Shown piece by piece: positions 33,950 to 45,305 of a stretch of DNA of 64,000 bases. The stretch lies in assembly GCF_019968905.1 (NCBI RefSeq), contig NZ_CP079946.1, positions 5,332,001 to 5,396,000 on the forward strand. Reading direction: 5' to 3'. The DNA is from Corallococcus sp. EGB. GTDB taxonomy: Bacteria > Myxococcota > Myxococcia > Myxococcales > Myxococcaceae. Position 1 is the first letter of the stretch. Each line of letters starts with the position of its first letter. The position numbers and the translations under genes were made by a program. A model generated the notes under the pieces. It saw nothing but the letters and a program-made list of their open reading frames with translations, had not been told where the DNA came from and did no database searches.

Positions 33950-35080
33950 TCACACCGGGGCTTGCGCGGCCGTCTCGTCGCGATTGGCGAGCTGACCACA
34001 GGCCCCGGCGATGTCCCGGCCCCGGTTCTTCCGGATGTACGCCGCGACGTGCGCCTCGGCAAGGATGGCCCGGAACTCCTCGGCCCGCTGCTCGCCCGTC
34101 GTCTGGAAGCCCAGCCCGGGGTTCTCGTTGTACGGGATCAGGTTCACCTTCGCGGGAATGTCGCGCAACAGCTCCCTCAGCCGGTGCGCGTCCTCGTCGG
34201 TGTCGTTGAACCCTTTGAGCAGCACATACTCGAAGGTGATGCGGCGGCCCTGGCGCAGGGGGAACTTGCGGCAGGCATCCAGCAACGCCTGGATGTTCCA
34301 CTTGCGGTTGACCGGCATCGTCTTGCTGCGCTGCTCGTCCGTGCTGGCGTTGAGCGAGATGGCCAGCTTGACGTCCGTCTCCTGGCCGAAGCGCTCGATC
34401 ATGGGCACCAGGCCCACGGTGGAGACGGTGATGTGCCGGTGGCTGAAGTTGGGCCCCTCCTCCGACTGGAGGATGGAGAGCGCCGTCTTGAGGTTCTCGA
34501 AGTTGTGGAGCGGCTCGCCCATGCCCATGAACACCAGGTTCGTGAGCGGGCGCAGCGTCTCCAGGCCCTCGTTGGCGCGCACCTCGCGGTTCACCGCGTG
34601 CACCTGGGCGACGATCTCCCCGGGCGTGAGGTTGCGCTTCAAACCCAGCGTGCCCGTCATGCAGAACGAGCACGCCATGGCGCAGCCCACCTGCGTGGAC
34701 ACGCAGAGCGTCTTGCGGTCCTCCGCGGGCATGTAGACGGACTCGATGAAGCGCCCGTCGCGCGTCTTGAAGCGGTACTTGATGGTGCCGTCGATGCTGC
34801 GCTGCTCCAGGTCCTTCACCAGCGGGACGATCTCCGCCTTGGCCTTGAGCTTCTCGCGCAGGGCCTTGGACAGGTCGGTCATCTCGTCGAACGTCGTGGC
34901 GCCGCGCTGGTGCAGCCAGCGGTAGAGCTGCGTGGCGCGGAACGGGCGCTCGCCCAGCTGCTCGCTCAGGAACTGGGTGAGCTTCTCACGCGACAGGCTG
35001 GCCACGTCGGTCAGCTTCGCGGGGGCCGGCGCCGGCAGGGGCTCGGTGACTGGGAGGGCTGTGGCGGTGGACTCGGACAT
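33950..35080 (-). CDS. rlmN: 23S rRNA (A2503-C2)/tRNA (A37-C2) methyltransferase RlmN
   Basis: RlmN is a radical SAM enzyme that methylates A2503 of 23S rRNA and A37 of some tRNAs. The 376-residue protein has an Ala/Pro-rich lead, the RNA-binding text RATQLYRWLHQRGATTFDEM, the radical SAM cluster CAMACSFC (CxxxCxxC, about residue 125 to 132), the LTNLVFMGMGEPLHNF segment, and the C-terminal catalytic Cys in IAGACGQLA. The length is normal. It lies between the SIP gene and rpsP on the same strand; a hairpin and the rpsP promoter follow it. Confidence 0.96.
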   Translation of the reverse strand: MSESTATALPVTEPLPAPAPAKLTDVASLSREKLTQFLSEQLGERPFRATQLYRWLHQRGATTFDEMTDLSKALREKLKAKAEIVPLVKDLEQRSIDGTIKYRFKTRDGRFIESVYMPAEDRKTLCVSTQVGCAMACSFCMTGTLGLKRNLTPGEIVAQVHAVNREVRANEGLETLRPLTNLVFMGMGEPLHNFENLKTALSILQSEEGPNFSHRHITVSTVGLVPMIERFGQETDVKLAISLNASTDEQRSKTMPVNRKWNIQALLDACRKFPLRQGRRITFEYVLLKGFNDTDEDAHRLRELLRDIPAKVNLIPYNENPGLGFQTTGEQRAEEFRAILAEAHVAAYIRKNRGRDIAGACGQLANRDETAAQAPV

Positions 35081-35168
35081 CGTTCAGTCGGGGCTAACGA
35101 CGGGCAATGGGGCGTGCTTCCCACAAGAAGGCACGGCAAGTCAAAGGAGAGCCCGCCCCCTTCCCTGC

Positions 35169-35984
35169 CTACCCCTTCGAGTCGTGGTGCTCGGCGACGC
35201 CGCGCTTCCAGTACCCCGTCACCCGCATCCAGTGCTTGTTCAGACCGCGCTCCTCCACCAGGTGTTCCCGGATGGGCTTGAGCGACGTGGCCTCGCCTGC
35301 CACGAACACGAACCCATCCCCGGGGGGCGGGTTCCAGGCCCGGAGCGCGTCCTCCAGGTGCTTCGTCGTGCCGGCCTCCGCGCTTCCGCGGTGCAGCCAG
35401 GTGACCGTCACGTCCGCCTTGCTGACGATGGGCTGCTCCTCCGCCGCGTCCGAGACCTCGATGAAGGCGAAGGCGCGCCGGCCCGCCGGCAGCCCCTCCA
35501 GCCGCCGCGCGATGGCCGGCAGCGCGCTCTGGTCCCCCGCGAGCAGGTACCAGGCGAAGTCGTCCGCCACGTCATGCGTGCTGCGCGGGCCGCCAATGCC
35601 CATGAAGTCGCCGGGCTTCGCCTGCTGCGCCCACAGCGACGCGGGCCCTTCCCCGTGCAGCACGAAGTCGATGTCCAGCTCGTTGGCCCTCGCGTCGAAG
35701 CGGCGCGGCGTGTAGTCGCGCGACGCGGGCTTCGCGAGCCCCTCCGGCATGGACAGGCCGTGGGGCCCCACCACCGGCATGTTCGGCTTCTTCACGCCCG
35801 GCTCCGCGAAGAAGCACTTCACGTGATCATCCGCGCCGGGGGACGAGAAGCCCTCCAGCTCCGGACCACCCAACGTGATGCGGACCATGTGCGGCGACAG
35901 CCGCGTCACGCGGAGGACCTCCAGCAACCGCAACTTCACCGGGAACGGCCCCCGCCGGGCCACGCGCTCCGAATCGCCACTCAT
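35169..35984 (-). CDS. Siderophore-interacting protein (SIP/ViuB family) ferric reductase
   Basis: SIP proteins are FAD-containing reductases that release iron from ferric siderophores in the cytosol. The 271-residue protein has the FAD motif in ASRDYTPRRFDA (RxYTxR), the flavin-domain opening LLEVLRVTRLSPHMVRITLG, and the C-terminal SIP domain (WYLLAGDQSALPAIARRLEG, FVFVAGEATSLKPIREHLVE, HWMRVTGYWKRG). The length is typical. A ferric-uptake-regulator-like box lies 16 to 35 bp upstream of the start codon, so the gene should be induced by iron starvation. No siderophore biosynthesis or receptor gene is in the window. Confidence 0.93.
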   Translation of the reverse strand: MSGDSERVARRGPFPVKLRLLEVLRVTRLSPHMVRITLGGPELEGFSSPGADDHVKCFFAEPGVKKPNMPVVGPHGLSMPEGLAKPASRDYTPRRFDARANELDIDFVLHGEGPASLWAQQAKPGDFMGIGGPRSTHDVADDFAWYLLAGDQSALPAIARRLEGLPAGRRAFAFIEVSDAAEEQPIVSKADVTVTWLHRGSAEAGTTKHLEDALRAWNPPPGDGFVFVAGEATSLKPIREHLVEERGLNKHWMRVTGYWKRGVAEHHDSKG

Positions 35985-36000
35985 GCATGAGTCCCTTGTC

Positions 36001-36019
36001 GATAGTGATTTGCATTATC
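36001..36019. promoter_or_regulatory. Fur box upstream of the SIP gene
   Basis: GATAGTGATTTGCATTATC matches 15 of 19 positions of the classical Fur consensus GATAATGATAATCATTATC. It lies immediately upstream of the siderophore-interacting protein gene, where Fur repression is expected biologically. The match is seen; binding is inferred. Confidence 0.75.
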
Positions 36020-36062
36020 GCTAGCAAGGAGCACCGGAGAGGGCAACTGGATACGGAGCCGG

Positions 36063-36112
36063 AAAAGACGACGGCCCGGGTCCGCGCCGCGAGGGGCGTG
36101 GACACCGGGCCG
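36063..36112 (-). terminator. Terminator after ndk
   Basis: CGGCCCGGGTCC (36072-36083) pairs with GGACACCGGGCCG (36100-36112) with one bulge, over a 16-nt loop. On the minus strand the stem is followed by CGTCTTTTCC. It ends the sucC-sucD-ndk transcript and isolates the SIP gene. Confidence 0.7.
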
Positions 36113-36134
36113 CTGTCACCAGGCTGGAAGCTGC

Positions 36135-36557
36135 TCAGCTGTGGATTTCGGTCTCGCGGAAGAAGTACGCGACCTCGTTCTTCGCGTTCTCCAGGCTGTC
36201 CGAGCCGTGGACCGTGTTCGCGTCGATGCTCTGGGCGAAGTCCGCGCGGATGGTGCCCTTGTCGGCCTTCTTCGGGTCCGTGGCGCCCATCAGGTCGCGG
36301 TTCTTCTGGACGGCGTTCTCGCCCTCCAGGGCCATCAGGACCACCGGGCCGGAGATCATGAAGGACACCAGGTCCTTGAAGAACGGCCGGGCCTTGTGGA
36401 CGGCGTAGAAGCCCTCGGCCTCCGCCTGGGACAGCTGCTGCCGGCGGATGGCGACGGGCTTCAGGCCCGCCTTCTCGAACCGGGCGATGATCTCGCCGAC
36501 GTGGTTGTTCTTCACTCCGTCGGGCTTGATGATGGACAGCGTGCGCTCGATGGCCAT
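36135..36557 (-). CDS. ndk: Nucleoside diphosphate kinase
   Basis: Ndk balances nucleoside triphosphates by phosphate exchange through a phospho-histidine. The 140-residue protein has the expected length, opens with [20 protein letters not shown], and carries the catalytic His in [13 protein letters not shown]. It starts at the ATG at 36557 with AGGAG 7 nt upstream. It lies 52 bp downstream of sucD in the same direction. This neighbourhood fits, since succinyl-CoA synthetase and Ndk both handle nucleoside triphosphates. Confidence 0.97.
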   Translation of the reverse strand: MAIERTLSIIKPDGVKNNHVGEIIARFEKAGLKPVAIRRQQLSQAEAEGFYAVHKARPFFKDLVSFMISGPVVLMALEGENAVQKNRDLMGATDPKKADKGTIRADFAQSIDANTVHGSDSLENAKNEVAYFFRETEIHS

Positions 36558-36609
36558 GGTTTGGCTCCTCGTGTGTGTGTCGCGGGGATGAATGCGTGTG
36601 CGGTTCGTC

Positions 36610-37506
<897 letters not shown>

Positions 37507-37538
37507 GGCGTTCTTTCAGGAAAGAGGGAGCGAAGGCC

Positions 37539-38699
37539 CTACTTGATGGCCGCCACGGCCTTCTCGGCCGCCTGGCGCAGGTTGTCCGCGGGGGTGATGG
37601 CGAGGCCCGAGTTGCGGAGCAGTTCCTTGCCCTGCTCCACGTTGGTGCCTTCCAGGCGCACGACGAGCGGGATCTTCAGCTGCACTTCCTTCGCCGCCGC
37701 GATGATGCCTTCCGCGATGACGTCACACTTCATGATGCCGCCGAAGATGTTGACGAGCACCGCCTTGACCTGCGGATCCGCGAGGATGAGCTTGAAGGCC
37801 GCCGTCACCTTCTCCTTGCTCGCGCCGCCGCCCACGTCCAGGAAGTTGGCCGGGTTGCCGCCCACCAGCTTGATGGTGTCCATGGTGGCCATGGCCAGAC
37901 CCGCGCCGTTCACCATGCAGCCGATGTTGCCATCCAGCGCGATGTAGGCCAGGTCGTGCTCCTTGGCCTGCGTCTCGCGGGGCTCCTCCTCCGCCAGGTC
38001 GCGGTACTCCAGCAGATCCTTGTGCCGGTAGAGCGCGTTCTCGTCGAAGTTCACCTTCGCGTCGAGCGCCACCACGCCGCCGCTCTTGCGGATGACCAGC
38101 GGGTTGATCTCCACCAGGGACGCGTCCGTCTCCACGTACATCTTGTAGAGCGCGCTGCAGAACTGGACGAACTTGTTCACCGTGGGGCCCGTCAGGCCCA
38201 GCCCGAAGGCCAGCTCGCGGCCCTGGAAGTCCGCGAAGCCAATCGCAGGGTCCACGGAGGCGCGGAGGATCTTCTCCGGGTGCTTCTCCGCCACTTCTTC
38301 AATCTCCACGCCGCCCTCGGTGGACGCCATGAAGGTGATGCGGCTGGTGGCGCGGTCGAGCGTCACGCCCAGGTAGAGCTCCTGACCGATGTCCAGGCCC
38401 TCTTCGATGTAGACCTTGTTGACCTTCTGCCCTTCCGGGCCGGTCTGGATGGTCTTGAGCATCATGCCCAGCATCTGCTGGGTGAGCTCCTTGGCCTCCG
38501 CGGGGCTTTTGGCCAGCTTCACGCCGCCGCCCTTGCCACGGCCACCCGCGTGGATCTGCGCCTTCACGACGACGACGGGCGTGGCGAGCTCCTTCGCCGC
38601 GGCCTCCGCCTCGTTGGGAGAGAGCGCGAGGATGCCGCGCGGCGTGGGCACGCCATACTTCCGGAAGAGTTCCTTGCCCTGGTACTCGTGGATCTTCAT
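37539..38699 (-). CDS. sucC: Succinyl-CoA synthetase beta subunit
   Basis: The ATP-grasp subunit of the TCA enzyme. The 386-residue protein begins [20 protein letters not shown], carries [20 protein letters not shown] in the nucleotide-binding domain and [19 protein letters not shown] in the CoA-ligase domain. First gene of the sucC-sucD-ndk set. Upstream (38700-38967) there is a perfect TTGACA on the minus strand near 38752 but no convincing -10 box, plus a GC-rich 7-bp hairpin (38903-38924) behind sdhB; nothing else is seen in that spacer. Confidence 0.98.
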   Translation of the reverse strand: MKIHEYQGKELFRKYGVPTPRGILALSPNEAEAAAKELATPVVVVKAQIHAGGRGKGGGVKLAKSPAEAKELTQQMLGMMLKTIQTGPEGQKVNKVYIEEGLDIGQELYLGVTLDRATSRITFMASTEGGVEIEEVAEKHPEKILRASVDPAIGFADFQGRELAFGLGLTGPTVNKFVQFCSALYKMYVETDASLVEINPLVIRKSGGVVALDAKVNFDENALYRHKDLLEYRDLAEEEPRETQAKEHDLAYIALDGNIGCMVNGAGLAMATMDTIKLVGGNPANFLDVGGGASKEKVTAAFKLILADPQVKAVLVNIFGGIMKCDVIAEGIIAAAKEVQLKIPLVVRLEGTNVEQGKELLRNSGLAITPADNLRQAAEKAVAAIK

Positions 38700-38967
38700 C
38701 GAATCTCCGGGTGGGACGAGGGGAGACGAGGACAGCCCCTACACGGGGTGTCAACGCGGGCCCTCATTGCGCAGAAAACGACGGATGGCAAGGCCGTTTG
38801 GCCCCCAGCGTCGCGACGGGACACAGGCTCCGCCTCTGGGAATAACACCCGATTTCCGGGCGGATGAGGCGGCCTTCACCCTAACGGCCGCGACCCCGCC
38901 CGGCGCCCCACCAGCAGGGGGCGCACGCACGGGGCCGCGAGGAAGTCAGGACGGCGTTCGCAGAGGA

Positions 38968-39774
38968 CTAGCCCGGACCGGCGGAGGCCTTCTGCTCCTC
39001 TTCCTTGAAGAAGATGTCCTTGATCAGCAGCTTGCTCACCTCGCGGTTCATCACCGCGATGGAGGTCGTGAGGGGGATCTCCTTCGGGCAGACCTTCACG
39101 CAGTTCTGCGCCTTGCCGCAGTCCTGGATGCCGCCGGGGCCCATCAGGGCGCGCGTGCGCTCCTCCGCGTTCAGCTTGCCCGTGGGGTGCATGTTGAACA
39201 GGCGGGCCTGGCTGATGGGGGCGGCGCCCATGAACTCGTTGTCCAGCGTCACCTGGGGGCACGCCTCCAGGCAGCTGCCGCAGGTGATGCACGTGGACAG
39301 CACGTACATCACGGACTGATCCTTCTGCGACTGGCGCGGGCCGGGGCCCAGGTTGTACGTGCCGTCGACGGGGATCCACCCCTTCACGCGCTTGAGCGAC
39401 TCGAACATGCGGTCGCGATCCACGGTGAGGTCACGCACCACCGGGAACTTCTTCATCGGCTCCAGGGTGATGGGCTGCTGGAGCTTGTCCACCAGGGCGG
39501 AGCACGCCATGCGCACCCGGCCGTTGATGTTCATGGCGCAGCTGCCGCACACCTCCTCGAGGCACGCGGAGTCCCACACCACGGGGGCCACCTTCTTGCC
39601 CTCCACGGTGACGGGGTTGCGCTGGATCTCCATCAGGCAGGAGATGACGTTGGCGCCCTTCGTATAGGGAACCTTGAACTCGTCGAAGTGCCCGGGCTTG
39701 TTCGGATCATCCTGCCGCCAGATGCGGAAGGAGATGGTCTTCGAGCTGACGGCGCTGGCCTGTGCGGTGTCCAT
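38968..39774 (-). CDS. sdhB: Succinate dehydrogenase/fumarate reductase iron-sulfur subunit
   Basis: SdhB passes electrons from the flavoprotein to the quinone site through three iron-sulfur clusters. The 268-residue protein has the [2Fe-2S] ligands in ACLEEVCGSCAMNINGRVRM with the following Cys, and the [4Fe-4S] and [3Fe-4S] ligands in STCITCGSCLEACPQV and QNCVKVCPKEIPL. It starts at the ATG at 39774, 99 bp after sdhA. Sequence style is that of the type-B (menaquinone-linked) enzymes, which agrees with the menaquinone genes later in the window. No membrane-anchor gene lies beside it. Confidence 0.97.
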   Translation of the reverse strand: MDTAQASAVSSKTISFRIWRQDDPNKPGHFDEFKVPYTKGANVISCLMEIQRNPVTVEGKKVAPVVWDSACLEEVCGSCAMNINGRVRMACSALVDKLQQPITLEPMKKFPVVRDLTVDRDRMFESLKRVKGWIPVDGTYNLGPGPRQSQKDQSVMYVLSTCITCGSCLEACPQVTLDNEFMGAAPISQARLFNMHPTGKLNAEERTRALMGPGGIQDCGKAQNCVKVCPKEIPLTTSIAVMNREVSKLLIKDIFFKEEEQKASAGPG

Positions 39775-39873
39775 GGTGCGGCTGCCCTTCCCTTCACTGC
39801 CAAATCAGGTGGCGGTGCCCGCGTGCGCCGGAGAGGACGCGCGCGGGACCGGAAAACGGAGGCCTCGCGCTGC

Positions 39874-41751
39874 TTACGCGTACCAGCGGGGCTCGGGGTC
39901 CAGCACCGGCGTGGGCAGGTCCTGGTAGGAGATCTGCGGGCCCTGGGCCGAGTACGTGGCGATGGTCGTCTTCGCCCACTTCTCGTGGCGCGCGCGCCAC
40001 AGGGCCATCCACTCCGGATCCTCGCGCGGGTCCTTCGTCTTGGGCTCCGGCAGGGAGAAGTCCGGCTTGTAGTGGGCGCCGCGGCTCTCGTCGCGCAGGA
40101 GCGCGCTGGTGGCGATGACTTCGCCCAGCTCCAGCATGTTCCAAAGCTGGTTGGTGTACGACAGCGCGCGGTTCGCGACGACGCCCGTGTCCAGCACGTT
40201 GACGCGGCTCCAGCGGTCCTTCAGGTCGCGCACGCGCTCGATGGTCTTCTTCAGGCGGTCGTTGTAGCGGACCACCGTGCAGTTCTCCGTCATCACCTCG
40301 CCCAGCTCCTTGGCGAGCTGATACGGGTTCTCCGGACCGTTCATCTTCTTGATGGTGGCGAAGCGGTCCTCCCAGTACTTCTTCGCGTCCGCGAAGTACT
40401 TCTCCGGCATCGCCGCCGCGCTGGTCTGCTGGTTCTTGGCGAAGGCCACCATCGCCGGGCCGCCAATCATGCCGGAGTAGATGCAGGACAGCAGGGAGTT
40501 GGCGCCCAGGCGGTTCGCGCCGTGGAAGGCGTAGTCCGCCTCGCCGGCCGCGTACAGGCCGGGGATGCGCGTGCTCTGGTTCACCGGGCTGCCGTCCAGC
40601 GGCGTCTGCGTGCGCGGGTCGGCCTCGAAGGAGACGTGCAGGCCGCCCATCGAGTAGTGCATGCCCGGGAAGATGACCATGGGCGTGTGGCGCGGATCAT
40701 CTCCGACGAACTTCTCGTAGATCTCCATCACGCCCTTGATCTTCGCGTCGAGCGTCTTGGCCGGGATGTGCGTCACGTCCAGGTAGACGCCGTCGCGGCC
40801 GCCCAGGCCCATGCCCAGGTCGCGGCAGACCATGAAGATCTCGCGCGTCGCCACGTCGCGCGGCACCAGGTTCTTGTACTTGGGGTACTTCTCCTCCAGG
40901 AAGTACCAGCGCTCGCTCTCCGGGATGTCCCGGGGGTTGCGCGTGTCACCCTTCTTCTTGGGCACCCAGACGCGGCCGCCCTCGCCGCGCACCGACTCGC
41001 TCATCAGGCGCAGCTTGTCCTCGCCCGGGATGGAGGTGGGGTGCACCTGGATGAACTCGCCGTTGGCGTACAGCGCGCCTTCCATGTACGCGCGGCCCGC
41101 GGCGGTGCCGGTGTTGATGATGGAGTTGGTGGAGCGCCCGAAGACGATGCCCGGGCCACCCGTGGCCAGGCACACCGCCTCCGCCGGGAAGGTGCGGATC
41201 TCCATGGTGCGCAGGTCCATGGCCACGCTGCCGATGCAGCGGCCGGACTCGTCCTTCACCATGCCGAGCCACTCCCAGTACTCGTACTTGGTGACCTTGC
41301 CCTCCGCCTCGTAGCGGCGGACCTGCTCATCCAGCGCGTAGAGCAGCTGCTGGCCGGTGGTGGCGCCCGCGAACGCGGTGCGGTTGTGCAGCGTGCCGCC
41401 GAAGCGGCGGAAGTCCAGCAGGCCTTCCGGCGTGCGGTTGAACGTCACGCCCATGCGGTCCAGCAGGTAGATGATGCCGGGCGCCGCGTAGCACATGCCC
41501 TTCACGGACACCTGCTCCGCGAGGAAGTCGCCGCCGCGCAGCGTGTCCTTCACATGGATGTCCGGGTGGTCGCCCTCACCCTTCGTGTTCACCGCGCCGT
41601 TGATGCCGCCCTGGGCGCAGACCGAGTGGGACCGCTTGACGGGGACGAGCGAGAGCACGTCCACCTGGTGACCCGCCTCCGCCAGCTTGATCGTCGTCAT
41701 CAGCCCGGCCAGACCGCCGCCCACCACCGTGAATCGCGCTGCTGCCGCCAT
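39874..41751 (-). CDS. sdhA: Succinate dehydrogenase/fumarate reductase flavoprotein subunit
   Basis: SdhA oxidises succinate with covalently bound FAD. The protein has about 625 residues from the ATG at 41751, chosen because AGGAG lies 6 nt upstream; ATG at 41754 and 41793 are alternatives. FAD motif FTVVGGGLAGLMTTIKLAEA, the FAD-linking His region in KRSHSVCAQGGINGA, and active-site text (NRTAFAGATTGQQLLYALDE, HPTSIPGEDKLRLMSESVRG) are present. The type resembles the Bacillus/Bacteroidota enzymes. It is followed by sdhB; no sdhC is found in the 226 bp upstream or elsewhere nearby. Confidence 0.97.
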   Translation of the reverse strand: MAAAARFTVVGGGLAGLMTTIKLAEAGHQVDVLSLVPVKRSHSVCAQGGINGAVNTKGEGDHPDIHVKDTLRGGDFLAEQVSVKGMCYAAPGIIYLLDRMGVTFNRTPEGLLDFRRFGGTLHNRTAFAGATTGQQLLYALDEQVRRYEAEGKVTKYEYWEWLGMVKDESGRCIGSVAMDLRTMEIRTFPAEAVCLATGGPGIVFGRSTNSIINTGTAAGRAYMEGALYANGEFIQVHPTSIPGEDKLRLMSESVRGEGGRVWVPKKKGDTRNPRDIPESERWYFLEEKYPKYKNLVPRDVATREIFMVCRDLGMGLGGRDGVYLDVTHIPAKTLDAKIKGVMEIYEKFVGDDPRHTPMVIFPGMHYSMGGLHVSFEADPRTQTPLDGSPVNQSTRIPGLYAAGEADYAFHGANRLGANSLLSCIYSGMIGGPAMVAFAKNQQTSAAAMPEKYFADAKKYWEDRFATIKKMNGPENPYQLAKELGEVMTENCTVVRYNDRLKKTIERVRDLKDRWSRVNVLDTGVVANRALSYTNQLWNMLELGEVIATSALLRDESRGAHYKPDFSLPEPKTKDPREDPEWMALWRARHEKWAKTTIATYSAQGPQISYQDLPTPVLDPEPRWYA

Positions 41752-41933
41752 CATCGTCTCCTTGGGCACCGGAAGCCGGGGGGGTGCCTTCACGGGGGGC
41801 CGCTGAAGTCCTGCTTCGCGACGCTGCCCCGCACCCGTGCCAGTGCGAGTCCAACACGCTAGTTAACTTGGAAAAATACCGCCGCAAGGACGGTGGGCCG
41901 GGGGATAAGTCCGGATCATTCACGGCATCAGGC

Positions 41934-41962
41934 GGGCCCGCCAGCAGCATTCCGGCGGACCC
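41934..41962 (-). terminator. Terminator-like hairpin after mdh
   Basis: GGGCCCGCC (41934-41942) pairs with GGCGGACCC (41954-41962) in a 9-bp stem with one G-T pair and an 11-nt loop, 15 bp beyond the mdh stop. No T-run follows. The neighbouring GGCGGGCCCGCC (41931-41942) is itself a perfect 12-bp palindrome. Confidence 0.45.
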
Positions 41963-41977
41963 GACCTGGAGCCGAAA

Positions 41978-44244
<2,267 letters not shown>

Positions 44245-44288
44245 GAACGCAAACTCCTGATTGAGACCGGGGTATTGAGAGGCGGCGG

Positions 44289-44317
44289 ATAGTCGGGAAC
44301 CCGCCCCCGGTCGTCAA
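44289..44317 (-). promoter_or_regulatory. Promoter of icd-mdh
   Basis: On the minus strand TTGACG (44317-44312), a 17-bp spacer and GACTAT (44294-44289), 44 bp upstream of the icd ATG. The -10 box is imperfect. No operator-like repeat was noticed. Confidence 0.5.
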
Positions 44318-44384
44318 GGAGTTTGGCCGCACGTTTCCCTGGTTCGACGCACCCGGGGCGTGCCGCGCTTATCGCAGCCAATGG

Positions 44385-44410
44385 TCCGGAAGCAGGATCG
44401 TTTTTCCGGA
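44385..44410 (-). terminator. Weak hairpin after the HATPase-like gene
   Basis: TCCGGAA (44385-44391) pairs with TTCCGGA (44404-44410) around a 12-nt loop, just beyond the stop at 44423. Reading the minus strand there is no T-run after the stem. Confidence 0.35.
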
Positions 44411-44422
44411 TTCGGACGCGGA

Positions 44423-44965
44423 CTAGAAGCTCGCGAGCCCCGGCGCGGGCAGGAGGACGCGCACCGCCATCCCCTCCTCCAGGCGCTCCAGCGCAAGCTC
44501 GCCGCCCATGGCATCCACCAGCTCCCGGGCCCGGGCGAGCCGCCGCTGGGGGCTGCCCACGCGCAGCGGCGACAGCGCCACCGAGCGCGTCTCCCGTTCG
44601 GACAGGCTCACGCCCGGCATCACCACCTGGAAGCGCGGGCCCTCCTCCCCGAAGTCATCCGGCGGCTCCACCACCACCCGCACGGCGGCCGCGTCCGGCG
44701 GTGCCACGTCCGCCGCGTGGGCGACGAGCAGCAGCAGGACCTGCTCCAGGCGGCGGCGGCTGACCCGGGCGGGCACCGGGTCGTCGGGGAGCTCCACCGC
44801 CACCTCCACGCCGCGCAGCCGCCGCGTCGCGCCGAGCAGCCCCAGCGCGTCGCGCACGCAGGCCGTCACGTCCACCTGGAAGACGTCCGGAAGGTCCACG
44901 GGCTCCAGCCCCTGGCCACCGGAAGCGGAACCCGGCGACCCCTTCACATCCAGTGCTGCGCTCAT
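44423..44965 (-). CDS. HATPase-like (GHKL) domain protein, degenerate
   Basis: A 180-residue protein from the ATG at 44965 (GGGAG 7 nt upstream). Residues about 30 to 175 resemble the ATP-binding domain of histidine kinases. RRRLEQVLLLLVAHAADVA aligns with the N-box helix but lacks the usual Asn, and the tail ARARELVDAMGGELALERLE resembles the G2-box region followed by the last strands. No phospho-acceptor His or clear G1 box (DxGxG) is visible, so ATP binding is doubtful. It might be an anti-sigma-like or partner-binding remnant. It diverges from the PilZ gene. Confidence 0.55.
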   Translation of the reverse strand: MSAALDVKGSPGSASGGQGLEPVDLPDVFQVDVTACVRDALGLLGATRRLRGVEVAVELPDDPVPARVSRRRLEQVLLLLVAHAADVAPPDAAAVRVVVEPPDDFGEEGPRFQVVMPGVSLSERETRSVALSPLRVGSPQRRLARARELVDAMGGELALERLEEGMAVRVLLPAPGLASF

Positions 44966-45305
44966 TCGCGGCTCCCTTCCCCCAAGCCCAGAAGGGCCGA
45001 CCATAACGGCCACTTCTGACAGCCGTCCATTGCCTCGCCGCACCGGGTCTTCGCCACTTTTTCGTACTTCGGAGGGTTACAGCACTGCGCCACTTTGCTG
45101 ATAAGGATGTGCACGCAGGGTCCGTCTTGCTCCTCGGAAAACCCGTATACGTCCGGTCAAATGAGACCCAGGGTGAGTCAGGGCCAGGGACGAAAAAACA
45201 GCCCAGGCATATAAATTCGATTTGACTGTTACGGGCGAGTTCCCCAATATGTGGTCCCAGAATCCAGAGCCGTCAGCGTCTCCAGTGAATCAGGGAGGAA
45301 GTGTT
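44966..45305 (+). promoter_or_regulatory. 340-bp divergent intergenic region with PilZ-gene promoter
   Basis: This space separates the HATPase-like gene from the PilZ gene. TTGACT (45222-45227), a 17-bp spacer and CAATAT (45245-45250) form a plausible sigma-70 promoter about 56 bp before the GTG at 45306. The region from 45195 to 45225 is AT-rich for this genome. A TTG at 45222 that begins an in-frame extension coincides with the -35 box and is therefore unlikely to be the real start. No RNA gene or repeat was recognised. Confidence 0.5.

Noticed and set aside
38416-41862. 1148-residue plus-strand ORF
   Set aside because: Antisense to sucC, sdhB and sdhA, low-complexity composition and no ribosome site.
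45222-45305. TTG start extending the PilZ protein by 28 residues
   Set aside because: The TTG is part of a likely -35 box, and a GTG with a good ribosome site follows at 45306.
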